A stretch of 64,000 nt of DNA from CBDCBA01 sp965214125 (GCA_965214125.1 CBDCBA010000031.1:124001-188000); one strand, 5' to 3'; shown: positions 1 through 8,530, numbered from the stretch's first letter. The notes: a model not told the origin generated them from the sequence alone. Made by a program: numbers and translations.

Positions 1-242
1 CGGACAAGCCCCGGCAGGCGCATGAGCGCGTCGTGGCCGAGGCGGGCCTGCGGTTCGGCGGCGATCACATACGCCTTGGCGAGCTTCTCGCAGGCCATCT
101 GAAGGAACAGGAGGCGGTGGCAGTCGTGCAGCGCCGGACCTTCCTCGTGTGCAGCCTCCGGGTCGACCATCGCTAGGGCCGCCTGGAAGGCGGCGAAGTC
201 GGCCCGCGCCTGTCGCAGGAACGCCGATGCCCGCGGGTTCAA
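1..242 (-). CDS. HEPN-like domain protein (3' end cut by window)
   Basis: Eighty codons are visible, reading leftwards off the window edge. A helical stretch at residues 41-63 (CHRLLFLQMACEKLAKAYVI) has the His/Cys-Arg-x-x-hydrophobic and CEKLxKA pattern seen in HEPN helices, so this is probably a HEPN-fold protein. The proposed TTG start at 242-240 overlaps the TGA of the upstream gene in a TTGA junction, which implies translational coupling. HEPN proteins are often small ribonuclease toxins or nucleotide-binding partners encoded in two-gene modules. The catalytic R-x4-6-H motif would lie beyond the edge and cannot be checked. The fold call rests on pattern resemblance only; that it is coding is likelier than the family name. 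Confidence 0.5.
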   Translation of the reverse strand, partial: MNPRASAFLRQARADFAAFQAALAMVDPEAAHEEGPALHDCHRLLFLQMACEKLAKAYVIAAEPQARLGHDALMRLPGLV

Positions 243-622
243 CTGCCGCCCCCGACTACGAGCCGGGCGGACGCCAGGTCCCACGGCCTCGTCAGCCGCA
301 GGCGCCCGGCCTGCAGAGCCTCCCACTCCTCGGGGCGTACCTGGACGACCTCGGAGCGGAACGGGAAGTCGTCGCTGGGGCCGAACGGGTAGACCGGGAT
401 CACGCGCTCATATTCCTCGGGCGACGTGGGGCGATCAACGCCCCCCTCGGGGAACGTCTCGCTGACCTCAGCGAGGCGGACGACCCGCTCGTGCGGGTCC
501 GGCACCTCGTAGACCTCGATCGAATCATCCCCCGAGGCGTGCATGGCCGCCAGCAGGCGCACGGCCTCGGCGTGCGTCTTGGGCACGGCGTCGAAGTCGA
601 CGTCTTGGAGGTCGGCGATCAT
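239..622 (-). CDS. Conserved-looking hypothetical protein, 127 aa
   Basis: An acidic, soluble 127-residue protein with no signal peptide or membrane segment. I do not recognise a family. Its composition (many Glu, Pro and Val; a PEEYERVIPVYPF segment near residue 68) looks like a real folded protein rather than a GC-rich shadow frame. ATG at 622 was chosen because it begins the coherent sequence; the frame is open further upstream but overlaps the recombinase gene. It is immediately followed by the HEPN-like gene with a TTGA overlap, so the two are probably made together. In such modules the first gene can be the partner or antitoxin, but nothing in this sequence proves that. Confidence 0.6.
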   Translation of the reverse strand: MIADLQDVDFDAVPKTHAEAVRLLAAMHASGDDSIEVYEVPDPHERVVRLAEVSETFPEGGVDRPTSPEEYERVIPVYPFGPSDDFPFRSEVVQVRPEEWEALQAGRLRLTRPWDLASARLVVGGGS

Positions 623-662
623 GCCAGAACGATACTCCAATCCTGGCAGGAACGCGCTTGCC

Positions 663-1832
663 TCAGTACGCCACGCGGAACGTGGGCGAGTCCTCGCCGC
701 CGCCGCGCCGGCGGGCGTAGAGCCTGGTGGTGCTGATGTCGCTGTGGCCCAGCCAGGTCTGCACGGCCTCGATGGGCGCGTCGTGCTCCAGGGCGTTGGT
801 CGCGGCCGTGGCCCGGCAGGAGTGCGTGGTGAAGGCCGACGGGTCGATGCCGGCCAGGAGCGCGTACTTCTTGCAAAGCCGCCACACGCTGCCGCTGTTG
901 AGTGGCCGTTCAAGGCTCTGGCTGCCCGTGCGGTTGACCACCGGGCGGAACAATGCCCCTCTTCGATCCTCCCCGTGCCCGGCCGCCTCCAGGTAGAGGC
1001 TGATGCGCTCGTGGGTGCTGGGGTGGAGCTCGACGTGGCGGAGCTTGCCGCCCTTGCCGCGGACGCGCAGGGTCCAGAACCCCCGCCGCTGCTGGACGTC
1101 GCCGACGCGGAGCTTGACCAGCTCGTCGCGGCGCAGGCCGTGGTGGAGCAGGACGCTGAGGATCGCCCGGTCGCGGATGCCCTTGGTCGTATCCCTGGCG
1201 GGTGCATCCAGCAGGCGTTTGGCCTGCCGATCACTCACCGTCGGCGTCTTTCCCTCTCCACCCCCACCACCCCCACCCCCCGTCTCGGCCGCGGGTCGCT
1301 TGACGCCGTCGGCGGGGTTGATGAGCACGGCGTTGTGCTCGAGCAGGTAGTCGAAGAGGCTGGCCACCGCCGCGAGCTTGCGGCGGATCGTGGCCGCGGC
1401 GAGGGGCTCGCCCCGCGGGTTGACGCGCCGCTCCAGGTCGCCCCGCCAAGCGATGACGGCGGCGCGGTTGACGAGGCGGAACTCCTGTGGGCTGTTGAGG
1501 CCGGCGAAGGCCATGAACTCGCCGACGTCGTTGCGGTAGGCGCGGCGGGTGTTCTTGTTGCGGAGGTTGGCGAACCACTCGGCCTCGGGCGGCACCCGCT
1601 GGAGCGCGTAGAACTCCGCCGGAGTCAACCCACCACCACGCCCGCCGCTCTCTGTCAACTCGGAGGAACGGGTGGGGGAAGGGGAGAGGCCGCCGGCGGT
1701 CTCGCGTCGATCGTCCCGCTCGACAAGCTCGCCCCCAACCACCCCGCGGTCGCCCTCGTCTCTCTTCCACCCGTTGCCGTCCCCGGCTTCTCGCGACCGG
1801 TCGTCGCGGCGTAACTCGTGCTCGTCATCCAT
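663..1832 (-). CDS. Tyrosine recombinase (XerC/D-like integrase), 389 aa
   Basis: Site-specific DNA recombinase of the phage-integrase/Xer fold. The N-terminal SAM-like core-binding domain spans about residues 75-180. The catalytic domain carries the full set of active residues: Arg234 (HHGLRRDE), Lys260 (RGKGGK), His337 and Arg340 (THSCR), His363 (LGHSD) and the nucleophile Tyr372 (TTRLYARR). A poly-Gly linker (residues 185-192) joins the two domains. The first 70 residues are charged and low-complexity, so the true start could be an internal codon, although ATG at 1832 is the first in frame. It sits beside a truncated Hint fragment and a broken sigma gene, as expected for a spent integration site. 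No att repeat or tRNA is visible nearby. Confidence 0.9.
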   Translation of the reverse strand: MDDEHELRRDDRSREAGDGNGWKRDEGDRGVVGGELVERDDRRETAGGLSPSPTRSSELTESGGRGGGLTPAEFYALQRVPPEAEWFANLRNKNTRRAYRNDVGEFMAFAGLNSPQEFRLVNRAAVIAWRGDLERRVNPRGEPLAAATIRRKLAAVASLFDYLLEHNAVLINPADGVKRPAAETGGGGGGGGEGKTPTVSDRQAKRLLDAPARDTTKGIRDRAILSVLLHHGLRRDELVKLRVGDVQQRRGFWTLRVRGKGGKLRHVELHPSTHERISLYLEAAGHGEDRRGALFRPVVNRTGSQSLERPLNSGSVWRLCKKYALLAGIDPSAFTTHSCRATAATNALEHDAPIEAVQTWLGHSDISTTRLYARRRGGGEDSPTFRVAY

Positions 1833-1865
1833 AACTCCCCCAGCGTAGCACAGAACGCACGATAA

Positions 1866-2480
1866 TGTGCTTTATCACGCTCTGGCAGCTGGCGGGCGTG
1901 CGTGGTGGAGCAGGCGTACGAGCGGCAGTACGCCGGCGATCTGGTGGCCGTCGAGGCCGCGGGGAGTGACGCGGGCGACGTGGTCGGCGGTGGTGGGGAG
2001 CCGCTGGTGGCGACGGGCAACCACCCGTTCTGGGTGGCCGCGGGCGAGGACCTGGCGGGCCGCCCGCTGCCGGAGGAGCTGGGCGAGGCCGAGGCGCGGG
2101 GCCCGCCCGGCACGGCGGCAGGCCGGTGGGTGGAGGCGCGGGACCTGCGGGTGGGGGACGTGCTGGTGCGGGGCGACGGCACGCGGACGAGCCTCACGGG
2201 CCTGCGGACGTGGGAGGAGGCCGCGCCGGTCTACAACCTGCGCGTCGCCGACACCAGCACCTACGCCGCGGGACGGCTGGTCCTGGCGGTCCACAGCACC
2301 AATTGCCCGCGGCCGCCTATTCGAGGCCACGCTGCTGCAGAACCGGTCGCGCACGCTCGATGGCACGCTCCGGCCGCTGCGGGTCGCCTCTTAGAACGCG
2401 TGGGTCGCCCCGTCGACGCGCCGCCGGAAGCGCTTGGCGTCGCGGCCCTCGACCTTGACGGCATCATGCCAACGACGTAG
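1866..2480 (+). pseudogene. Hint (intein-like) domain fragment of a polymorphic-toxin/Rhs-type protein
   Basis: The frame from 1866 gives a recognisable Hint pattern: a stretch with VVEQAYERQYAGDLVAVE, then NHPFWV (the conserved His block), then GRWVEARDLRVGDVLV, and VYNLRVADTSTY leading to VHS-TN-C near 2300. In pretoxin-Hint proteins this order precedes a C-terminal toxin and is itself preceded by a long Rhs or wall-associated body. Here the catalytic N-terminal Cys block and all of the large upstream protein are missing; a TAA lies at 1863. After about 2305 the frame continues to 2480 without recognisable content. I read this as a relic. No intact toxin or immunity gene was identified next to it. 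Confidence 0.6.
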
Positions 2481-2700
2481 GTGCTAGGCCCGGGACGGTC
2501 ATCGTCCCGCTTGTACGGCAACGGGTGAGATCACAAAACCTAACGCGACTTCAGCCAACTGTGCCAGCGTGGCAATCTTTCCTGAGGTAACGCCAATGTT
2601 GCCCGCCGCCTGCCGCGCCTTCCCCTGAAAATTTGTTCCATTAAAGTCGCTTAAATACTGTACTTTAGATGCGGGAGCGTTATACAGGACCCTCAACCAG
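2481..2700. other. AT-richer segment with an unassigned minus-strand frame
   Basis: This patch is clearly less GC-rich than its surroundings. A minus-strand frame, open from about 2757 to 2499, encodes a protein-like stretch (for example GWLRVLYNAPASKV and QLAEVALGFVISP) but has no good start codon and overlaps the 5' part of the sigma-factor remnant. It matches nothing I recognise. It may be a fragment of transferred DNA left between the Hint relic and the sigma gene. I do not propose a functional gene. Confidence 0.25.
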
Positions 2701-3230
2701 CCGATACTACTGAAACGCCCGACGATCGTGCCGCTTTGTTTGGAGAAGTCTACAGCGAGTTACGCCGCCTGGCCGGCAACTACATGCGACGCTAGGATGT
2801 TGACCATACGCTGCAGCCGACCGCGCTGGTCCACGAGGCGTACCTGAAGATCGCCGGTGCCGATGACGCCCGGTTCAACGGTCGCGAGCACTTCTACGCC
2901 GTGGCCGCCACCGCGATGCGGCAGGTGCTCGTCAGCCACGCGCGAGGTAAGACCGTCGACAAGCGGGGCGGCGATGTTGATCGCCAGCGCGTCTCGCTTG
3001 ACGCCGCCGTCGCGGGCATGCGCGAGGGGGGCGTCGACCCGATCGACTTGGATGATGCCTTGACGCGGTTGGCAAAGTTGAACGAGCGCCGGGCCTGCGT
3101 CGCCGAACTGCGACTCTACGGCGGCCTCGACCTCGCCTCGGTCGTCGCGGCGTTGGATGTCTCGGCGTCGACGATCAAGACCGACTGGGCCTTCGCCCGC
3201 GCGTGGCTCAAGCGCGAGCTGTCGAAGTGA
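2700..3230 (+). pseudogene. ECF sigma factor (planctomycete type) broken by an in-frame TAG
   Basis: The frame reads YSELRRLAGNYMRR, stop, DVDHTLQPTALVHEAYLKI, and then continues without interruption to the TGA at 3230. Family members of the ECF_subfamily found next to planctomycete kinases normally read RRLA-x-x-x-x-R-R-E-x-x-DHTLQPTALVHEAYL, so TAG at 2793-2795 stands where a Glu codon (GAG) is expected: one G-to-T change. Region 4 is intact (LDLASVVAALDVSASTIKTDWAFARAWLKREL). No convincing start codon with an SD exists upstream, so the 5' end may be lost too. A shorter product from ATG 2901 would lack region 2. The partner kinase lies 850 bp downstream, beyond an opposing PEP-CTERM gene. 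Confidence 0.8.
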
Positions 3231-3846
3231 AATTCGCCCGCCGGCGGAGCGCGAATAGCCCGCACAACGTCGCCCCGCCCAGCGCCGCGGCCGGCTCAGG
3301 GATCGGCGTTGCAATCACCTCATACTGGCCGATGACCGGTGCCCTCACCGTTCCCGTTGAGGTACTGCGAAACTCGCTCTCGCCCACGACGAGGTCGCCA
3401 GTCAACCCGACGGTGAACGTCGCGCCTGGGAACGCCGCGCTGGCGGCCCCGTCAAAAGCCGGTGCGTCGGTCGTAGAGGTCTGCGTCGGCACCGGGAAGC
3501 CGATGCGGAACAGGTTCAGGTCGCGGATGCCCGTATTGTTGAAGTTGTTGCTGAAGTTGGTGTACGCCATCCCGCCGGCCGGGGTCGGCGGGTCACTGTC
3601 GGGCAGGTTCAGGAACGTGCTTTGGGTCCGGTCGAACACGGGGTAATCGTCGGCGAAGAGGTCGAGCAACGTCACGCCGCTGAACACGTTCTCCGACGCG
3701 TCATTGACGTCCGCCGCCGCGCCGGTGGCGGTGAAGATCACGTTGTTCGGGTCGAAGACGTTGACCGTCAGAACCGTGGCCGCCTGAGTCGCGGTGGCAG
3801 CGGTACTCAGCGGAAGAACGGCGGCAATCAAAAAGTTGGGTCGCAT
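3208..3846 (-). CDS. PEP-CTERM sorting-domain protein, 212 aa
   Basis: Predicted exported protein. An N-terminal signal peptide (residues 1-22, ending in QAA) is followed by an Asp/Asn/Thr-rich body. The C-terminus is a tripartite sorting tail: IPEPAAALGG, a short hydrophobic stretch, then ALRRR. In the PEP-CTERM/exosortase system the tail is recognised by an exosortase and the protein is transferred to the envelope or exopolysaccharide. No exosortase gene is in this window. The body resembles the product of the frameshifted locus at 7674-8350 (shared features include GVTL-x-x-x-FA-x-D and N-x-G-[IL]RD[LI]NL), so they are paralogues. Its 3' end overlaps the sigma remnant convergently by 23 bp. 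ATG 3846 starts the signal peptide. Confidence 0.85.
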   Translation of the reverse strand: MRPNFLIAAVLPLSTAATATQAATVLTVNVFDPNNVIFTATGAAADVNDASENVFSGVTLLDLFADDYPVFDRTQSTFLNLPDSDPPTPAGGMAYTNFSNNFNNTGIRDLNLFRIGFPVPTQTSTTDAPAFDGAASAAFPGATFTVGLTGDLVVGESEFRSTSTGTVRAPVIGQYEVIATPIPEPAAALGGATLCGLFALRRRANFTSTARA

Positions 3847-4077
3847 GGCTTGTGTGGGGGTGAGGGTGAGGGAGAGAGCGGAACGTGCGGCAGACTTCGC
3901 CGCCCGCTGAGTGCCTTCACGCGAAGCGACACCGTCGTGGCCAAGAGAAAATCGAAGCCGTTCCCGGCCGAGTGCTGCGACGGGCATGACTCAACGCATT
4001 CTTCTACATTTGTTGTCCATCTCGCCGCTCGTTCGCATGAGCAGGGGGAGGAGGGGCAGAGCATCACGAGCAGAGTC

Positions 4078-6309
4078 ATGACCGAACAGGAACGACACGA
4101 GCGATTGGCCGCACTTTTCGCCGAAGCGAGCGAGTTGCCCGCCGAGCGGCGGGACGCCTCCGCCGTCGAGGCGTGCGCGGGCGACGAGGAACTGTTGGCC
4201 GAGCTGCGTTCACTACTCGCCGCCGACGCCGAGAACGTGCCGCTCATGGACACGCAGCCGACCATCGGCTGGACGGAGGAGGCGGTCGAACAGGTCGGCC
4301 CGTACCGCGTCGTCGGCACGCTCGGCGAGGGCGGCATGGGCGTCGTCTACGAGGCCGAGCAGACCGAGCCGCTGAAGCGCCGCGTGGTGCTCAAGGTCAT
4401 CCGCCTCGGCATGGACTCGCGGGCGGTCGTCGCCCGGTTTGAGGCCGAGCGGCAGGCGCTGGCGCGGATGGAGCATCCTGGCATCGCCCGCGTCTACGAC
4501 GCCGGCGTCACCGAGCGCGGCCGGCCGTGGTTCGCGATGGAGTTTGTCGACGGCATGCCGATCACGCGGTACTGCAAGGAAAACTGCCTCGATCTCGCCG
4601 CCCGGCTGAAGCTGTTCGCCCAGGTCTGGGACGCGGTGCAGCACGCGCACCAGAAGGGCGTCATCCACCGCGACCTCAAGCCGGGCAACGTGCTCGTGAC
4701 CGAGGTCGACGGCCGCCCCGTGCCCAAGGTCATCGACTTCGGCATCGCAAAGGCCGTCGGCGAACGCTTGACGGACCTGACGCTCCACACGCAGCACGGC
4801 CTGATGATCGGCACGCCCGGCTACATGGCCCCGGAGCAGACGCGGGTCGAACAGGACGCCGACACGCGGGCCGATGTCTACTCGTTGGGCGTGATCCTTT
4901 ACGAGCTGCTCGCCGGCCGGCTGCCGTTCGAGGCCGACGAGCTGAAGGCCGCCGGGATCGAGGGCGTCCACCGCCTGATCCGCGAGGTCGAGCCGCCGCG
5001 CCCGAGCCGCGCGGTGCAGATGCCCGCCGCCGAAGCGCCCGACAAGACCGTCGCCCGCCGTCTCCGCGGCGACCTCGACTGGATCGTCATGCGCTGCCTC
5101 GAAAAGGAGCACAACCGCCGTTACGGCTCGCCGCAGGACCTGGCCCGCGACGTCGGGCGTTACCTGAAGGACGAGCCCGTCGACGCCGGCCCGCCGACGG
5201 CGAGGTACAAGGTCGGCAAATTCGTCCGCCGCCACCGTCTCGGCGTCGGCCTCACCGCCGCCGCCGCCGTCGCGACGATCGGCGTGACGATCGCGCTGGC
5301 CGTGCTGCTCAATCAGGCCCGCGAAGCCCGCGCTCAGGCCGAGGCGGCGCGGGTCGAGGCCGAAACGCAACGCGCCGAAGCCGAGGCCCAAACCGCCATC
5401 GCCACCGGCGTCAACAGCTTCCTTGCCCACGACCTGCTCGGCACCGCCGCCCTAAACCTGCTCGGCACGGACATAACCCTCCGCGCGCTGCTCGACCGCG
5501 CCTCCGACACCATCGTCGACCGCTTCGAGGACCAGCCCCGCGTCGCCGCCGCCGTGCGCGACGCGATCGCCAACACCTACGTCCACCTCGACGAGCCCGC
5601 CGGGGTGCTGGCCGGTCTCGAGGCGGTGCTGGCGTCGCAGGAGCGGACGCTCGATCCGGGCGACGAGCGGCTACTCCGCACGCGGGCCGAGCTCGCCGCA
5701 TTGCTTCGGGCATCGGGCCAACACGAGGCGGCACTGCGGCAGGCACGTCGGGCTTACGCGGACACGTCCGACGGCTCGCCGCACCGGTTCGACCGGGCCC
5801 GGATGCTCGCCACGACGCATCAACGGATGGGCCTGCCGCGCGACCCGAGCCCGCTGCCGACGCCGGTCGATCGTCAACCGCTGCCGGCCGAGGCGCGGGA
5901 TCACCTCGCCGAAGCCGAGCGGCTCTACGCGCTGGTGCTCGCCGGGCAACGCGAGCTCCTCGGCACGAAACACCCGGAGCCACGCAAGACGGCCGTCATC
6001 ACGGCCGCGTCGCTCCTGCACCTGGGCGAGTACGACGCCGCCTCGCCGCTCCTGCAGGAGACGGTCGCCGACTCGCCGGCCACGCCGAAGGGCGCGTCGC
6101 CGACCAACCTCTTCGTCACGGGCGCGGCCCACAGCAACCTCGGCTTCTGCCTCATCGGCCTCGACCGTCTCGACGAGGCGGAGGCGGCGCTTTTGCGGGC
6201 CGACCCGTTCCTCCCCCGCCTCGGCAATCCGCGCTTGATCGAGCGGAACGCTGCCCGCCTTGAGCACGTCCGCTCCGCCCTCGCGACACGCGGCGCGGCC
6301 GGCGGTTGA
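4078..6309 (+). CDS. Membrane serine/threonine protein kinase with TPR-like extension, 743 aa
   Basis: Hanks-type kinase. The P-loop is GEGGMGVV (residues 83-90), the ATP lysine K106, the catalytic loop IHRDLKPGN (D199), DFG at 220-222 and APE at 251-253. A single membrane segment at about 389-411 is followed by an Ala/Glu/Arg coiled coil (412-450) and a helical repeat region of TPR character to the end. The kinase is therefore cytoplasmic and the repeats are on the other side of the membrane. All key residues are present, so the kinase should be active. In planctomycetes such kinases are commonly paired with an ECF sigma gene, but the sigma gene here carries a stop codon. ATG 4078 begins the conserved N-terminal ERLAALF-x-EA motif of these proteins. 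Confidence 0.92.
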   Translation: MTEQERHERLAALFAEASELPAERRDASAVEACAGDEELLAELRSLLAADAENVPLMDTQPTIGWTEEAVEQVGPYRVVGTLGEGGMGVVYEAEQTEPLKRRVVLKVIRLGMDSRAVVARFEAERQALARMEHPGIARVYDAGVTERGRPWFAMEFVDGMPITRYCKENCLDLAARLKLFAQVWDAVQHAHQKGVIHRDLKPGNVLVTEVDGRPVPKVIDFGIAKAVGERLTDLTLHTQHGLMIGTPGYMAPEQTRVEQDADTRADVYSLGVILYELLAGRLPFEADELKAAGIEGVHRLIREVEPPRPSRAVQMPAAEAPDKTVARRLRGDLDWIVMRCLEKEHNRRYGSPQDLARDVGRYLKDEPVDAGPPTARYKVGKFVRRHRLGVGLTAAAAVATIGVTIALAVLLNQAREARAQAEAARVEAETQRAEAEAQTAIATGVNSFLAHDLLGTAALNLLGTDITLRALLDRASDTIVDRFEDQPRVAAAVRDAIANTYVHLDEPAGVLAGLEAVLASQERTLDPGDERLLRTRAELAALLRASGQHEAALRQARRAYADTSDGSPHRFDRARMLATTHQRMGLPRDPSPLPTPVDRQPLPAEARDHLAEAERLYALVLAGQRELLGTKHPEPRKTAVITAASLLHLGEYDAASPLLQETVADSPATPKGASPTNLFVTGAAHSNLGFCLIGLDRLDEAEAALLRADPFLPRLGNPRLIERNAARLEHVRSALATRGAAGG

Positions 6310-6827
6310 TCCGACGTGTTGCGTCTGAGGAGGCGACGTCTCTCGATCGGGAGGCGGCGTCGCCCGTCGAGGAGAAGCCGCCCCCGGTTGGAGAGGACCC
6401 GCCGTACAAGGAGCGCCGCCACAGTCGGCCGGCGCCGAGCGAGTCGCCGGTCGTCTCGATCGAGCAGATCGTGGGGGCGCGGGTCAGGATCAAGCTGGCG
6501 AGCCTCGACGACAACCGCCGCTGCCGCCCGGCCGACGTGGCGGGGGCGACGGTCCTGAGCTACGTCGGCGAGAACTACCCGACGACCGGGCGGCAGTGGA
6601 CGTTCCAAAACAACATCACGGTGACGTCGGCGATCGGCGACTTCCCGGCCGACACGCCGCCGGGCACGAAGGTCTGGATCGCCGCGAGCTGGTGCAACGC
6701 CCGGTTCGAGCAGGGGCCGATGTGCCCGCCGATCCCCGTTAACCTCCCCGGCGGCGGCGTCCGCCTGGACGCGGGCGACACGGGCGCGAGCTCGACCGAG
6801 CAGCCGGCGATGAAAATAGCGGCGTAG
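6306..6827 (+). CDS. Hypothetical planctomycete-type protein, 173 aa
   Basis: The frame begins with TTG overlapping the kinase stop codon (TTGA), suggesting coupling to the kinase. The first 50 residues are charged and Pro-rich. The remainder looks like a small beta domain, with GATVLSYVG, RQWTFQNN, PPGTKVWIAASW and GPMCPPIPVNLPGGG, a style seen in uncharacterised planctomycete proteins that contain a PxGTKVW-x-x-A-x-W block. No signal peptide or membrane helix is visible. There is no internal ATG early in the frame, so the TTG is the best available start but remains uncertain. Its function is unknown. Confidence 0.6.
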   Translation: MIRRVASEEATSLDREAASPVEEKPPPVGEDPPYKERRHSRPAPSESPVVSIEQIVGARVRIKLASLDDNRRCRPADVAGATVLSYVGENYPTTGRQWTFQNNITVTSAIGDFPADTPPGTKVWIAASWCNARFEQGPMCPPIPVNLPGGGVRLDAGDTGASSTEQPAMKIAA

Positions 6828-6834
6828 GGTGGGC

Positions 6835-7503
6835 TCACGCACCGCGTCGACGCCGCAACGCGGCGAGGCCGAGCATGGCCGTCGCGCCCAAGGCGGCGGT
6901 CGGTTCGGGGACGGCGGCGGTCGTCAGCGTCACCGTGAATGCGTCGAACCGCAGCGGACCGCCTGTAAAGTCGTCCTGGATGAAGAGGGTGAAGGTGCCC
7001 AGGGCCGACTCGCCGTTGAAGAGGTTGAGCGAGCCCTGCGTGTCGTCGTCCGGGCGGAAGGTCCCGGAGGGAATCAGGTTCGGGTCGAAATCGACCGGCG
7101 GGGCCGCCGACTGGTCGAAGGTGACCGCGCCGTCGAAGTTGGCAAAGCCGCTATCGAACGTATCGAAGTTGTCGGCCGCGACGATCGCCGTGTTGATACT
7201 GTTGCTGATGAGCGTGAAGTTCGTGCCGGCCGGACCGGTCAGCACAAACTCAATCTCGTCAAGGAATGGTATACATCCTGCGGAGATCTTCGCGAAGTCG
7301 ATGGTGACGTCGAGGTCGGTGATGATCGTCTGGCCGCCGAGGTCGCCGGCGGTGAAGGTCACGTCGCGGGTGAACGAGGAGCCGTCGGCGACGCCGCCGT
7401 TCGTGTTGGTGGCCGTGACGGTCGCGGCTTGGCCCGGCACTGCGAGGCCGAGCAGGGCGGCGGCGAGGGCGGCGAGGATCGTTGTCGAGGTGGATGCGTG
7501 CAT
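6835..7503 (-). CDS. PEP-CTERM sorting-domain protein, 222 aa
   Basis: Exported protein with a signal peptide (residues about 1-27, ending GQA-ATV) and a beta-rich body. Segments such as TDLDVTIDFAKIS, FVLTGPAGTNFTL and GTFTLFIQDDFTGG resemble the proprotein-convertase P-domain-like modules often found in planctomycete and gamma-proteobacterial surface proteins. The C-terminal tail is VPEPTAALGATAMLGLAALRRRR, the canonical order of PEP motif, hydrophobic segment and basic end. Its stop lies 7 bp from the convergent gene ending at 6827. ATG 7503 gives a complete signal peptide. It is likely anchored or released at the cell surface by an exosortase encoded elsewhere. Confidence 0.87.
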   Translation of the reverse strand: MHASTSTTILAALAAALLGLAVPGQAATVTATNTNGGVADGSSFTRDVTFTAGDLGGQTIITDLDVTIDFAKISAGCIPFLDEIEFVLTGPAGTNFTLISNSINTAIVAADNFDTFDSGFANFDGAVTFDQSAAPPVDFDPNLIPSGTFRPDDDTQGSLNLFNGESALGTFTLFIQDDFTGGPLRFDAFTVTLTTAAVPEPTAALGATAMLGLAALRRRRGA

Positions 7504-7673
7504 GGTGTTTCTCGGTGGTGAGGGTGGTACACGGCGGGCCGTCTCGGCTCCTTACCAACGACCACGCCATCGGCGACGAAAGCGGCCAAAGATTTTCCTC
7601 GCCGACGTAAAACACCCCACCACCCACACCGGCCGTAGCTGACGCAGGGCGGAGGGGGGAGCGCGGTAGAAGA

Positions 7674-8350
7674 TCAGGCGGCGTCCGGTGGTACGTTCGT
7701 CCGACGCCGACGCAGGGCGGTCACCGTCAGCATCGCCAACCCGCCCAGGGCGGCCGTGGGGCTGGGGACCAGTGTGCCGCCGACGATCTGGAACTGGCCG
7801 ATGATCTTGCCGGAGCCGTCAAACGTGTCGCCGACGGTGATATCACCGACGTAGCCGTTGGTAAACACAGGCGTGTCGTACCCGTCTCCGTAGAAATCCG
7901 TGAAATCAAGGTAACCCTCGCCCGTAAAGGCGGCTTGGTTTTCTTGAAACGTTGCCTCGGGCCGCCGAAGAACCCGAATTGGTAGAGATTGATGTCGCGG
8001 AGTCCCACGCCCCCGAAACCGTTGTCGAAGTTCGAGTAATCGGTAGACGTCCTCGCGGGACAGAGCGGCTCGGGATCGAGCTCGTTGTAGACGCCGTCGA
8101 AGGCGACATCATCGACATCAAAATCGGAGGCGAAGAAGTTGTTCAGCGTGACGCCTGCCCTGATGCGAGCCGAACTGTCGTTCCTGAGCGCGTGCTCGCC
8201 GGTACTGGTGAGGGTGACTTTCGACAGGTTGCTGACGTCGACCTCGATGAGGATCGTCGCCGCCGAGGTGAGGCCCGTCGGCAGGGTGACCGCGAGCAGC
8301 CACGCCGCGCCGAGGATGAGGTGACGAACGGTTTTTCGAACAGGGTTCAT
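7674..8350 (-). pseudogene. PEP-CTERM protein with a one-base frameshift
   Basis: The first part (start ATG 8350, with GGGAG 8 nt upstream) encodes a signal peptide and a body paralogous to the gene at 3208-3846. After RDINLYQFGFFGGP the frame fails: the coherent continuation (EATFQENQAAFTGEGYLDF and onward to the tail SPTAALGGLAMLTVTALRRRR) lies in another frame. The switch occurs near 7955-7970 in a G/C-rich run and is explained by loss of one base. The tail has PSP instead of PEP. Either the gene is inactive or the assembly has a one-base error. If repaired, the protein would be about 225 aa. Confidence 0.8.
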
Positions 8351-8477
8351 GTGGTGTCTCCCAAAGGAACTGAAGGTTTGATCCCGCCGCCTCCGTTGGC
8401 GGCTGTGTCATGACGAACCACGCGAACCACGGGAGGAGCGGCCACACTTTGCCGAAGGGATTTCTGTCCAAAGCAAC

Positions 8478-8507
8478 GCCCCGCGCCGGGAGTTGCCGGC
8501 GCGGGGC
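8478..8507. terminator. GC-rich hairpin downstream of the giant pseudogene
   Basis: Perfect 12-bp inverted arms (8478-8489 and 8496-8507) with a 6-nt loop lie 24 bp past the stop of the minus-strand giant gene. On the minus strand the hairpin is followed by GTTGCTTTGG, a weak T-containing tail, so it could be an intrinsic or factor-assisted terminator. Confidence 0.55.
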
Positions 8508-8530
8508 GAGCACAGAACGCGCGGGATGCC

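Noticed and set aside
4213..5430. 405-codon minus-strand open frame opposite the kinase
   Set aside because: Shadow of the kinase-domain codons; no domain and no start signal.
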